Assembly: GCA_029204225.1 (NCBI GenBank)
Contig: CM055095.1
Span: forward strand, 31,382,936-31,446,935
Direction of reading: 5' to 3'
DNA length: 64,000 nucleotides
Origin: Diphasiastrum complanatum
Taxonomy: Eukaryota; Streptophyta; Lycopodiopsida; Lycopodiales; Lycopodiaceae
Under the pieces are notes generated by a model, which was given only the letters and a program-made list of their open reading frames with translations, had not been told where the DNA came from and did not search any database. How positions within the stretch are numbered: the stretch's first letter is position 1; each line of letters opens with the position of its first letter. The translations under genes and the position numbers were made by a program. Below, in pieces: positions 11,945 to 23,090 of the stretch.

Positions 11945-12794
11945 TGTCGCGGGAGCGCGTGCGTGGGACTGATTCGTGTTCGTCCTCACTTCATCTTCTT
12001 TATCGCTAACAATTTTCTGTCTTATAATTCTTTTTTGTGCAGAAGCCCTTACAGGATCCCAGACACTCGACTACGCATCATAGAACATATTCTATTCTAG
12101 CAATTATGATCCACAGCACAAGACAAGATGCACAAAAATAGAGTCACTGAATTATCAGTTTTAGTTTAGAGTGAATTTGTCAGTGTCTCGCTCGTTGGCG
12201 AAATGACATTCTACTCTTTCGTTGTGTTCTGCTTGTTGGCAGACTTTCATGTACAGCTATGGTGTCTTTTCTTTCTTACTCTATTTGCTACGTCTCTCTC
12301 TGTCTCTTACAGATCTTTGTATTCACTACTTGTATTCACTTCTTACTTTATGATCCAGAGAGGATCGTTTATACCTCCACTATGTGGAGTTTACAAGATA
12401 GCTAAACATAGAATCACATCACTAGTTAACGCTAATCAACTAGCTAGTTAGTCTGTGTCGTTGCTACTCATTTCAGCTGGGCGTGAAGCCTGTTGAGCTG
12501 CCAACTGGCAATGCGAAAGGTCTTTCTTCGTCTGTTTCGTAATCTCCCGTTTGCTTTCGTTCTTTTCGTAGTTTTCATTTCGCGTCCCTTTTTTGACTTT
12601 ACGGTCCTGGAGGGGTGTTTGCGATTCGCAATTGATTCGCGAATCGTTCGTGCTTTGAGTCAAAGACACATTGACTATCGCGAATTATTCTCGTTTGTGC
12701 TTCGAGTCAAAGTCACGTTGACTGTCGCGAATTGTTCGACCTTCGTGTCTTGTTCGTGCTGCCACAAAGTTGCAGGAGTTCACCATTTCTGACA
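11945..12794 (-). repeat. 5' LTR of copia G
   Basis: Right LTR, TGTC...GACA, 850 bp. It carries the W-box-rich duplicated block at about 12648-12740. It serves as promoter for the minus-strand element. Confidence 0.88.
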
Positions 12795-12955
12795 ATTGAT
12801 CGACGCAATTGGTCCCAATGTCATGGACTCTCCCAAATCATAATGTGGATATGACATGCTTGCTTGACTCTCTTGTCTGTCCAGGTATTCATGGTATGCC
12901 ATGATCTGACGACTTTCCTCAGCAGTCAATATCATAGATTTAGGACAAGGCTTTG

Positions 12956-14162
12956 TCATTGTAGGTTATGGTTCTTGTTGTACAATTGTTGGTTCTTGCT
13001 GTACAATTGGCCGTTTTGGGCTTGGATTCCCTGGATTTGGCCGTCTAAGCAATGTGATGTCCTGATGTAGCTTTGTGGTGGCCAGATGTTGAGTGAAACA
13101 TTCCAACTTTGGTTGATCTTGCTTATGATTGCCGTTGAAATCAAAGGACAATCTCCCACCTTAGTCTTTCCTTTCTCAATGGACTGCTCTCTTGAAGTTG
13201 GTACAGATGGATCGTTGCATTGACTGGTAGTCAGTTTGCCTTCAAGTTGCATGGTTGATGTGAGACCCCTTTGTAATTCATCCACCAGAAGTTGTTGCAG
13301 CATTTGTTCAATGAGGCTTGGTAAAATCTGCTGGATTGCATCTGTTGCCAATTTCTTGACTTCTTCTGTTATCCCTGGTTGGATAGATTTTACCCACTCT
13401 ATCTTTTGTGGTGTTGGTGATTCACGTGTGGTCGTGTCAACTTGTCTTAGGATCTTTCTCTCATTCCTTCCATCCGCATTTGCTTCGTAACCAGGTGGCA
13501 CTAGAAGTTTGCATTTGTAGTGCAGCTTCTCGGTTGGTGGATTTGCATGGTCATATGTAGGTTGTCGATTCAAGCAGGTAGGAGTCATAACGGCTTTTCT
13601 TGGATCTCTTAGTGGACAATCACGACATGGGTGCTTGATGCGGCATTGTTCACACCAAGGATAAAAGGAGGACAGATCATTTCGGTGTGGACATTTTGAT
13701 CTACGATGTTTACCTCCACATTCGAAACACCGTACCGTGTGTAAAATTTCATCACCTCTCAGTTGATGCACGTACACCGGTATCAGGTCTCCTTTGATCC
13801 CTTCCACGAAATATAGTGGTGAGCCAATTTGAACTTCCCTTGCCTGGGATGATCCGCTCGCTGATATAACCAATACTTCCACCGAACCTTGCCTAGCCAC
13901 TAGAGAAGATTTTGAAAGTCCTGAGACCGATCCACTTTCTTTGGAGGAGCGATCTGATGGCAAGCTAGATGGCATAGATGAGGATTTTGTTGATTGATTC
14001 CCAATCTCCAAAATTCCGTTATTGACTTGATTTTGTAATCTCAGATTCCGAACTGGACATTGACGTGTTGGATGTTTTCCAAAACAATAATGGCACTGGT
14101 CCAATGGTCGGAGACTGCTAACAAAAAACAAAACTAATCCCTTGCGGGCTTGGGTTTTTTTT
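12956..14162 (-). CDS. Gag-like protein with three CX2CX3HX4C zinc knuckles (element F)
   Basis: The minus-strand frame is open for 465 codons to 14353, but the part beyond 14288 is LTR. No ATG near the expected start is obvious, so the coordinates are approximate. Visible: CHYCFGKHPTRQC, CFECGGKHRRSKC and CEQCRIKHPCRDC, all CX2CX3HX4C, one residue shorter than the usual retroviral CX2CX4HX4C; a Ser-rich linker between the first two; a basic segment; and a Gln/Asn-rich tail with a repeated QLYxKN. The pair CFxCGxxHRxxxC / CxxCxxxHxCxD recurs in gypsy H (34440-34550), which argues for a nucleocapsid role. The N-terminal capsid domain is missing or unrecognisable. Confidence 0.6.
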
Positions 14163-14270
14163 TGTAATGGAATTGGAGATTCAAGAGAACGGGAAAAAGA
14201 GGAGATGAGGGGGAGGAAGCAGAAAAGAGTGGAGAAGGAGAAGCAGCTATGCGGTGAGCAACGTTGGCGC

Positions 14271-14288
14271 TCCCCGGCAACGACGCCA
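14271..14288 (-). promoter_or_regulatory. Gypsy-type primer-binding site of element F
   Basis: The minus strand reads TGGCGTCGTTGCCGGGGA, one base away from the TGGCGCCGTTGCCGGGGA primer site widely seen in plant gypsy elements. It sits two bases from the TG that starts the LTR. Confidence 0.8.
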
Positions 14289-14290
14289 AT

Positions 14291-14899
<609 letters not shown>

Positions 14900-15363
14900 C
14901 TCATTGGCCTATTTACAATGGCATCCTAGCCCTTCAGACTAAATAAACTTCAATCTAATGGTTTATTAGGAAAAGGGCCAAACTCACATGAGTTTGAGAG
15001 ATTCCCTTTTAACTTAGAACCTTATGAACCTTATGTGAGTTTGAGAGATTCCCTTTTAACTTAGAACCTTATGAACTTGACTTTGGGCTTTTTAATTAAT
15101 TTATTCTAATAAGGCCCAAAGTCCTTTTATTCAAGTTTTATTTATCCGATTTGTGTGGTCACTGGGTCGGTCTTATACACGTAGAAAGCCGGTGCCCTCG
15201 CACTTATTATTCTAACTATACAATGTATTGTGGCGGGGCCCACTAGGCAAGGCTTGGCCAACAGTATTTCAAGTGGTGGGACCCACTTGTTTATTATTGT
15301 GCAGAAAATACCCACAACATATACAAATAGAACAAACTTAATCTCTCGGTTTATATGAGCTAC
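14900..15363. repeat. Non-coding stretch with a 46 bp tandem duplication
   Basis: No gene seen. Two near-identical tandem copies of a block starting GAGTTTGAGAGATTCCC and ending near CTTATGAAC lie at about 14984-15077. The right part (15301-15363) is probably the leader of copia E. Confidence 0.6.
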
Positions 15364-16085
15364 GCTCTGATACCAATTTGATGGGGCAAGGGAGATAGGA
15401 ATAACAAGAACAGAGAAGAGACCAGGAATATTGCAGAACAGCTCTCCCGTTCTGATCGACTACTAGGTGCAAAAACATTCTAGTAGACAGCTTATGCTAA
15501 AAATAATTACAGCTTTATGCGTTCTGATTGTCCAACAGGATCTTAGAAATCAATTCATACTCTAAAACAAGAGTACAGTCCACCGAAGAGATTAGAGATG
15601 GTTTGTGTGTGGTACTACTGAAATCAGATTCAATGTGAAGTATAGTTCTGAAATAAATTGAAGAGCAATATGATATCGCGAGTTCCTCAGGCGTCAAAGA
15701 TGGCCATCGTCTGATCAGAAACTGAAAAGTCTTAGACATCTGTGTTCTGATCAGAGTGAGTAAACAAGCGCGATCAAACAGCAATGAAAGTGCATTCAAT
15801 CACAACAAGCATTCATCTACATTGTACATAGATATAAACGTGTTGCTGCTATATTACAATGAAGCACAATACAAATAGCAATTACAATTAAAAATTGACG
15901 GCGTAATTGAAAGACTCAAGTAATGTGTCTCATGGACGGAGCAACCAACAATCTGTGCTTGGATGATCTATTTATAGATTTCATCCATGTATTAACTACA
16001 ATAAATTATTGTCACCTAATTAGGTACGCCATTGTACTTGGAAGTATATGGCTTCTGTGACCACTGTACATAGTGTATATTATCA
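15364..16085 (-). repeat. Copia E: primer-binding site and 5' LTR
   Basis: GCTCTGATACCA at 15364-15375 is the reverse complement of the initiator tRNA-Met primer site. Three bases on, an LTR begins TGATGGGG and runs to TATTATCA at 16085 (707 bp, terminal inverted repeat TGAT/ATCA). A minus-strand TATA-like CTATAAATAG lies near 15968-15977. No coding part of E remains in the window. Confidence 0.72.
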
Positions 16086-18371
16086 ACCCATAGGGAATGT
16101 TGACGTGGACGAGGGCGTTGCAAATTCTCTCACTTCGCTTTATAAGGGAAGTGGCTTTCTCTCACTTCACAAATTTGGGAAGTGGTAGGGAACGTTCCTC
16201 GTTCAAAGTAGATGACCTTCAGCATTTTTCTCTCTCTTTGGGATTTTGCAAAAAAGGTGAAGGTGCCCTTAAAAGACGAAGGTGTCTTTTAAAATAGTTC
16301 AACATTAAAATAGATGACCTTCAGAAATTTTCTCTCTCTTCGTGAACTTTTTGCGAACAAAGTTGAAGGTGTTAAAAAATTATTTGAACTTTTGAACTGT
16401 CGTAAAATTGTCTCAAACATTTCGCAAAAAAGTCAAGGGTGTTTAAAATATTTGAACTTTTGGACTGTCGTGAACCTATCTCGAACATAGTTCATTTCTG
16501 CAGACTGTCTCGAAAACAATGCAAATCTGCAAGCTTGTTCTAAATGCAAGTTTTGTAAAAGTTTTTGAAGATGGCCAAGTCTTCAATGCCTTCAAGTTAT
16601 TGAACTTAACATCTGAACTTGAATTTATGATAGGATTGGTTACCCTTTGTTGGAGATCAGCCGGAAGCCCGTTGTAGATGTTCTTCAAATAAATTGGCTA
16701 TCTAAGTTTGTGATTCCTGCAGGTATCAGATGAGCAGACGTAGAACCAAAGTTGGTTTCACCTGACCCTAGATCAATGATCAATAAACATGCAGGAAGAA
16801 TCATGAAATAGAAATTAGTCATTCACCAAGGAGTCAATTGTGGGCTTAATTTCCAACAAAACCAAACACAGCATTTCTCATCAAGCTTCATGCATGAAAT
16901 TCATCCTCCATCCTTAGGCTGGATTTGAAATCTCAAAAAGTCTGATTCTTCTCTCTCTCACTAAGATGTGTGCTTCAATGAGCTAGATCCACTTAGTAAG
17001 ACCTTGATCACAAATGAGAGATCAATCTCTCCACCAATACCAATCAACTTGACTAGTTACTAGATCTTGCCTTTCACAAATTAAAAAACTCCAAGAGAAT
17101 TTGGATCACACACTACACAAAAGTTTCACACACCTCTATGACTCTATTTCAAGCCAAAAAGCACTCAAGAACTATGAGTAGAAGTGAAACAATGTGACTA
17201 GGATCTCAAAATCTCATCTAGAACTCTCAGAACCTAGATTGACAATGCAACTTTGAGTTTTCTTTTTTATACAACCACCACGATTTGGTTCTCTTTGGAA
17301 ATAGTCACCAAGTTGTTTGCCCAACTACCTCCAAGAAAATGCCAATTAATTGATCTATAGTGAACCAATTCACATGAGATCTCTTGCACCTAAATCTTCA
17401 GTACTATACTTGCTAGATCCAAATCAATATGCTTGATGCCAAAATCCCTTGGAAGCTAGTTGAGATCCCTCTACCACCCTCTTAGCCTTGATTTTCACTT
17501 TCAAATCTTCACCATAGATGCATATCTATCACATCTTAAGTGGCTATGATACCATGCCAACTTTTTACACATGTGAGGACACACAAATCAATGTGATTGA
17601 TCTTCTAAGGTGGGTTTGATTACACATGAAACTATCACTTGATTGTAGCAAGCAATATTCCTAGACAATCTTCAAGGCAAGAACACACCAGCATTCATCA
17701 ATGATCACTCACAATTTCTCACTCAAAGCAAACATTTAGCATGAAAAAACTCAAACCAACCACTTAGCATGAAAAAACTAAGTCCCAAAAAGACATTCAA
17801 AGAGTGAGAGAGAGCTAGAGAGAGCAAAAGAGAGACTTGCACTCGGGTAGAGAGAGAATGGAAAGAAAACTCCATTATTTTCATACAAAAAACTCACATG
17901 TACAGTGAGAGATCTCTTCCATATAGGACTAGCTCGAGATCTAGCATGAGGAATGCTTGAAATTGATTGGACCTCATGGATTCCACCTCTCATTATGATT
18001 GGACTTCTAGATTTCCACCTCTCTCCATGACTGGACCAAATAGCTTGAACCTCACAATATGATTGGCCAAGTGATTTGAACCTCTAAACATGATTGGGCC
18101 AAACATGTTACACCTCTTAATGTGATTGGCTTTAGGATCTACACCTCTTAAATTGATTGGACCGTATTTGACATTGAGATGTGGATTTGGTTGCATACTA
18201 GCAAAATACCAATTCTTACATTTTGTGACACATGTCACCATCTCACTAAAACTCGAGTTGGAGGCCTCTTTACTTTTCAAATGACATTATTAAATTATGT
18301 AAAAGGTATTGTATGAAGATTTGTACATGAAATTGACTAAAAATCAAGCTAAATTTTGCCTATTTTTCACA
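16086..18371 (-). mobile_element. Copia K: gag piece, leader, primer site and LTR
   Basis: Minus strand: an LTR at 17555-18371 (TGCC...TTTTTCACA), primer-binding site TGGTATCATAGCC at 17542-17554, a ~660 bp leader (16876-17541) without reading frames, then the gag segment also found at 5865-6470. A block of about 100 bp in the gag part is tandemly duplicated (units from 16206 and 16310, each with TAGATGACCTTCAG). No protease or pol is present. Confidence 0.6.
17955..18165. repeat. Degenerate minisatellite with repeated ATTGG in the copia K LTR
   Basis: Six or more irregular units of about 35-40 bp with the pattern (A/T)TGATTGG...ACCTCT. Each ATTGG is an inverted CCAAT box. No coding frame. 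Confidence 0.65.
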
Positions 18372-18823
18372 CTCCTCAAAAATTAGCTTGATGAGATACT
18401 AGATCAAACAAATAACTTAAGATGCTAATCCTAGCTTCTTAAATGAATCCTTTGGCATGGATATGTTGTGAAAACCAACCCATGGACTTGTGGTAGCAAT
18501 TCACCATAGCCACGAGAGGATTTCTTCGATGAAGATCCATTGCCACCTTCCTTGATGAACATTCCACCATCTTGGCACCTTTTCTTTTGGTTCCTTCAAT
18601 GCTTGAAAAAGACTTGTCAAACATGCAAGATTACTCAAGCTTTTACATAGTCTACGGTACTTGAAAATTGAAATCCATCTCAATCTCTGGATTGGATTGA
18701 CGAATCGAATCGACTCCAAGCCTATTTTGATTCCTAGAGTCAAAGTACTCATTTCAACCCTGCATCTATTTACCCAGGTGTCTATTTTGACTTAGGTCAC
18801 GATCCTATTTTGAACCAAAGCAT
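18372..18823. other. No gene recognised; possible retroelement 3' end
   Basis: The first bases (minus strand ...TTTTTGAGGAG next to TGTGAAAAAT) look like a polypurine tract abutting the LTR. If so, another minus-strand element once continued to the right. The short reading frames (18439-18752) match nothing I recognise. Confidence 0.4.
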
Positions 18824-19263
18824 TGTTAGCTAAGGTTGGCATCTATCTAGCATGTACTTAGCAATTAGATTTCAAAGTGATGGTTATCTAATATAGGACG
18901 GATTAGGTAGCAGTAGTTGATCATTTGTAATCATCTACTAGTACTAGCTATGGATTTACTAGTAGTAGATAGCACATATAAAGTGATGTTTAATGTGCAG
19001 CAGAATACATGGCAGAATTGAAAATCCAATGCATCTTCTCCATTTTGTATACTTTGATCTTTTCAAAATCATTATGCATAATCTAAGTATTCAAGTTTTG
19101 TCTCATATCACTGATTGCATCTTCATTTTAATATTATGCAATTACATCTTTCTTCTTCATCATTTCTGCTAGTGTGACTGCCGCACTATAGGTTCTGGGC
19201 AAGCTTGACTTCCATTGCCATTTTCCATCCACCTCAATCTATAAATCCACCATATTTCAGACA
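18824..19263 (+). repeat. Copia 5' LTR, plus strand
   Basis: TGTTAGC...CAGACA, 440 bp, followed immediately by a perfect primer-binding site. Inside are the TATA-like CACATATAAAG near 18973 and a run of CTACTAGTA motifs at about 18923-18973. Confidence 0.75.
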
Positions 19264-19275
19264 TGGTATCAGAGC
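19264..19275 (+). promoter_or_regulatory. Primer-binding site (initiator tRNA-Met)
   Basis: TGGTATCAGAGC directly after the LTR end CAGACA. It fixes the plus orientation of the element whose LTR is at 18824-19263. Confidence 0.88.
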
Positions 19276-20399
19276 TTTGTTTTTTATTTTGTTTTTATGT
19301 CTAATTGATTTTGAAAATGTCCTGCCTTTTGATGCACAAAGTCTTTTAAAACTTGCATGATTCTCTCCAAGAAATACATTCACCTATAGAAGATTTTAAC
19401 ATAATGACAACATTATGTTATTCATTTAGAATATATTCATACTACATTTATTGAAGCCACTTGAAATTAAATCATGTGTATTATACCTTAAGTGCACAGG
19501 ACCAGCAATACCAACTTCTTGGACCAAGTGGACAAGCAGATGCAATGACACTAGCATTGAAATAATGTTTAGGTTTCATTATAGATCCTAATTCAATATT
19601 CCTTGATGTCATATCTCAATCTCTTGCAATATTTGCAAAATAGCTTGATTATGGATTGTTGATGACCATTTCTTGACTACTTATATAACTTTGCTAAGAA
19701 GAATCTGAATGTTTTGCATTCTTGAAATGATATTTTTTCTTGGAAAATAAAGCAACTTGATCCTTAGATGATAAGTAATTTTTGGAGTTCCTTTTGAGTT
19801 CTTCTTGAAGAAGGATCCAATGATCTTTCCATTTGTCAATGTTGGTTGTGCACTGACAACCATGACCATGTCCAATAGGATGCATGAAGGCTTGATGGGA
19901 GGGTTATGACTGCATCATTGTAAAAAATGGGTAAACATTTGCAAGCTAATCAAGAAGTGGTTTGTTTGATTTTTGAAAATCTGCAATCAAGATTTAGCAT
20001 TCATCTACCTTATCACACAAATAAGAAGGACAATAGAACATTTATTCATCGATTCAGTACACAAAAGAATCTAATCTCTCGCGCGCACACAACAATGACA
20101 ACAACAACAACTGGATCTATAAGAAATTGTGCACAATTTGCAAGATAAAGATGAACAAAGCAAAAATTGTACTTTTGATTAAGCAATAGAAAATTCAATA
20201 CAATTGTACTTGAGCTAAGTACATTCTACTGAAAAGAAGTCATATGTACAGACTGTTTTCTTTCATATGGTAATTTCTTGCAATAATTCTTCAACTATTT
20301 CCAGAGATTGTCAGAGCATGGGAAACAGTTTAAAGTTCATAGTTTCAACAAAGCCAACATCTTGATTTCGTATATATAGATTAATGAGAATCTGTTTTT
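19276..20399. other. Retroelement leader and unassigned DNA
   Basis: The first few hundred bases should be the leader of the copia element; no gag or pol frame follows. The short minus-strand frames at 19681-19885 have no recognisable motif. A short ACAACA repeat (20086-20112) is present. Confidence 0.5.
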
Positions 20400-21007
20400 A
20401 GTACAGAGTCCTTTAGGGAACTTTTCACATTTCTCTTGTTGTTTCTCTTGTCAGGCATAAAACAATGGCGATTCTGGAAATACCCAAATCAGATAGTTAT
20501 TCGGTGAATCCGCAGCCTGCAATTCTGTAATTAGGTATGAGCATTTTATAAATTTTCATGCAAAACAAATCTGCACTTTTGATAATATTTGTTTCGGCTT
20601 TGCAGTTGTCTTGCGGATTAAACCTTTTCCCCATCCTTTTCTTAATGTGAATCTCGTCTCGTTATGGGAAGCAGTTTGATGGAATTCAAGTGTTCTAGGG
20701 ACGCAGCAGATCCTCAATGAATTGAAGCGTGTAGTCATGGATCCATGAAACCTTCAAGAAGCATGTTGAAATGCTACCGTGCCGGCGTAGTTGCCATATC
20801 GTAAACTACCTGTCGAGCATCAGATTTTCAGGTCCTGTTGTTGAATTCTCTGCAATCATTCGAATTAAAGGCTGAACTTTAGTTTTGTCACGAACAATGG
20901 TCCTCTCTACATGCTGCCAGCAAACTTTCTTTTGCTTTGAGGCCGGGCAGGTGTACAGACTCTTTAGAAACATCTTCAACTGCCCTCGCAGTAAGGTGGG
21001 GCATGGA
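20400..21007 (-). other. 3' flank of peptide gene copy 1, with an intron-like insertion relative to copy 2
   Basis: In minus orientation this follows the stop of the peptide gene. Bases 20971-21007 and 20400-20525 align with 47222-47375 downstream of copy 2, but about 445 bp between them (20526-20970) are absent there. On the minus strand the extra block begins close to a GTTTCT and ends near TTACAG, so it may be a 3' UTR intron; a transposon insertion is the alternative. Confidence 0.5.
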
Positions 21008-21352
21008 CTAGTTATGGCGTGGATTGGGTCCAGATCCTGGTGTATAGCCTTTCGGGAGCCCATTAACAACAAGCTTGCCTTTTGGAGAAAGAAACAGCTT
21101 ATCAGACATTGCTTGGTGCCTGGGTCTGTATTTTCTTCTGGGCATCGAGCTGCCACACAGGTTGTCATGATCTATATGGGCGCTAGCACATACATGGCTG
21201 ATCAGATTAATGCGCTTTCCAGCCACTACTGAAACCGCATCGATTGCTTCTGCCTTCAAAGTTCGAGCTCTTATACACTCAGAATATGAAAAGAACAAGA
21301 GAAGGAAGAGCAGGAATGCAAGGTTACACCGCTTATCAGTTACTGTAGACAT
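21008..21352 (-). CDS. Secreted peptide precursor with IDA/CLE-like C-terminus, copy 1
   Basis: A 114-residue protein starting MSTVTDKRC. An upstream in-frame ATG at 21385 adds 11 residues; the inner ATG is preferred because the copy at 46.9 kb is conserved from exactly there. Residues 10-24 are a hydrophobic signal core (LAFLLFLLLFF), with likely cleavage near SEC-IRA. The middle is basic and weakly conserved but has Cys55 and Cys66 (CX10C), kept in both copies. The protein ends NGLPKGYTPGSGPNPRHN. LPKG...SGPxxRHN is the hallmark of IDA/IDA-like abscission peptides; SGPNPxHN is that of CLE peptides. Inference: an apoplastic signalling peptide released from the C-terminus. The size and signal-variable-motif layout fit both families; the cysteine pair does not. 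Confidence 0.6.
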   Translation of the reverse strand: MSTVTDKRCNLAFLLFLLLFFSYSECIRARTLKAEAIDAVSVVAGKRINLISHVCASAHIDHDNLCGSSMPRRKYRPRHQAMSDKLFLSPKGKLVVNGLPKGYTPGSGPNPRHN

Positions 21353-21497
21353 AATCAATGGCTTAAAGACAAAACGCTTCGTCACAAACTTGGTTCTTCC
21401 TAAAATAGTACAACTTCAGACAGACAGACAGACACACAGATAATAAATTGTTGAATGCCTTGTATTTACACACAATGAGAGATTGTCGAGTGCCTTG

Positions 21498-21506
21498 TAT
21501 ATATAG
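21498..21506 (-). promoter_or_regulatory. TATA box candidate for the peptide gene
   Basis: The minus strand reads CTATATATA about 145 bases upstream of the ATG at 21352, a plausible distance for a plant TATA box plus 5' UTR. No transcript evidence. Confidence 0.4.
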
Positions 21507-23090
21507 ACAATAGTTGTGCTATAAGTGTTGGAGTGAATGGCAAGTAGTTGAATTGTAAACAAGAAAATTCAGCTCACCATGTTGTGTTGAACGTGTCAAA
21601 AGCTTCAAAACTACAGATTAATCACATCACAATTTAAGAAAAATCATAAGCTTTGGTGGCGAGTCTCTACGTCTCCTTCCTGCTGCCCACCCAGTGAATG
21701 GTCTCCCTTGACCTGCATCAGTCTCTACTCTACTTGGAGCTTGACTTGCTTGTTCAAGTCAAGTAAACATGGGAAATGCCCATTGGTCAAAAGTGCATAC
21801 AATTGTCAAAGATCAACATATAACCTCCTTCAACATATACTTTATTCAAGAGAGTACCCAAATTCATACATGAGGGAATTTTAAAACTTGTTCTAGAAGT
21901 TAGCTATTTTTGTCCAAATGTGAATACACAGTTGGTGGTGAGCAATCTTGTTCTTCTTGTCTCGAAGTACTTGATGTTGTATTGTGGTGATTGTATTGAT
22001 CTATTCTTGCTTGTTGTTAACTTGGTATCAAAGCCTTGTTGGCCATGATCACCGGACAAGAACAAAGAGTTGGAATCAAATTCACGACGATTTGAGCTAG
22101 TAGTGAGTGGGTAGCCAAATCGGTGTTGTGGAGATTTGAAGAATTGCTCAGGGCTGTGAAGAATAGGTGACAAGAAATTGTCGCTCAAATTAGAACGGAA
22201 GCCAAACGGAATTTCGGAATTCCATAGAAGGACCGCTTGGTGTTTGCAATCGATGTGCACTCAATTTGACACCAATTGACAAACCGATTGAAGCTGTTGA
22301 TCCCTGGCTGTAGGAAAACCTCACTAAGCATGGAAACAGCCAAGTGAGATGCCATAGGGTGTTGGTTTCTGTCAAAACATGCATGATAATCCCAAGCAAG
22401 GGTTTTTGGTTGAAAAATATCAGGTTTCTCTTTATCTGGAGTCTCTTTGGAAGCTATGCGCACCTTGAGAAGATTAAACAGTGTCCAGACAACCATGGGT
22501 GGCCATGCAGGGGGAAGAACTTAGATCGTGTTTGGTAGGGAGGCCAAGAGCTTCAAAACCCCGTCTCCATAGCTGGTTGGAGAAGAAAGACAAGTTGTAG
22601 TTGCTTGAACAGGTTGACAAGGAATATTTGCCTGAATATCAGGTTGTTTATTTACGTCAGTTGGTGCAGTGTCAGAAGAATCCGGATTCTCAATAAATAT
22701 AGCTCTTTTGGATTTGATTGGATTCAGGATTTTTGAAGTGGACCTCCTTCGAATACGTAAAAAACTTGCACGTCGAGAATCAATTGGTTGACGGGGATCT
22801 GTAAATTTACTTGAATCTGTGACTAAGTGAATTGAATCTTGTGAATCATCACTCACTAACTCTTATGATTCGCCAAAACGATCTTTTAATGTTGTTTCTC
22901 TAATATCCGAATCTAAAGACGGAAAACCCATATTCGTAACAAATTGTGCCAAAGGAGTCATTTTCTGAAAAGTAGTTAAGTGAGGAATTTCAGATGATGT
23001 TGTTGATGGAGAAACACAAAGGGTAATAGGATGAGAACCTGAAGGAGTGGCTTCATTGTTAAAATATCACTTCCAACTTGTTGTATCTTG
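21507..23090. other. Mostly unassigned; possible retroelement leader and weak minus-strand frame
   Basis: TGGTATCAAAGCC at about 22022 looks like a diverged tRNA-Met primer site, so part may be a retroelement leader. On the minus strand an open stretch from about 23060 to 22521 is broken by one stop near 22861. It is Ser/Thr-rich with a basic patch (RIRRRSTSK) and a C-terminus SYGDGVLKLLASLPNT. I do not recognise it. Confidence 0.35.

Larger units (their letters stand above)
7084..12794 (-). mobile_element. Copia element G, complete with both LTRs
   Basis: Two LTRs (7084-7931 and 11945-12794) of about 850 bp, each TGTC...GACA, enclose a minus-strand copia internal region. The primer-binding site (reverse complement TGATGTCAGAGC) is at 11933-11944 and a purine tract (GTTCAAGAGAGAG) abuts the left LTR. 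The first 104 bases of the two LTRs show about nine differences, so the insertion is not recent. Flanking pentamers (ATAGA at 7079-7083, ATTGA at 12795-12799) match at only some positions, so a target-site duplication is not demonstrable. Confidence 0.9.

Noticed and set aside
15515-15799. Minus-strand frame inside the copia E LTR
   Set aside because: It lies wholly within the LTR and has no recognisable domain.
19264-19275. Possible tRNA gene pieces at TGGTATCAGAGC sites
   Set aside because: Only the 3' end complement of initiator tRNA-Met is present, next to LTR ends; these are primer-binding sites, not tRNA genes.
20806-21232. Frames overlapping the peptide gene on both strands (20806-21168 minus, 20885-21232 plus)
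   Set aside because: Shadows of the IDA/CLE-like frame and its flank. Only the 21352-21008 frame has a signal peptide and a conserved second copy; the frame at 46997-47275 is likewise the shadow of copy 2.
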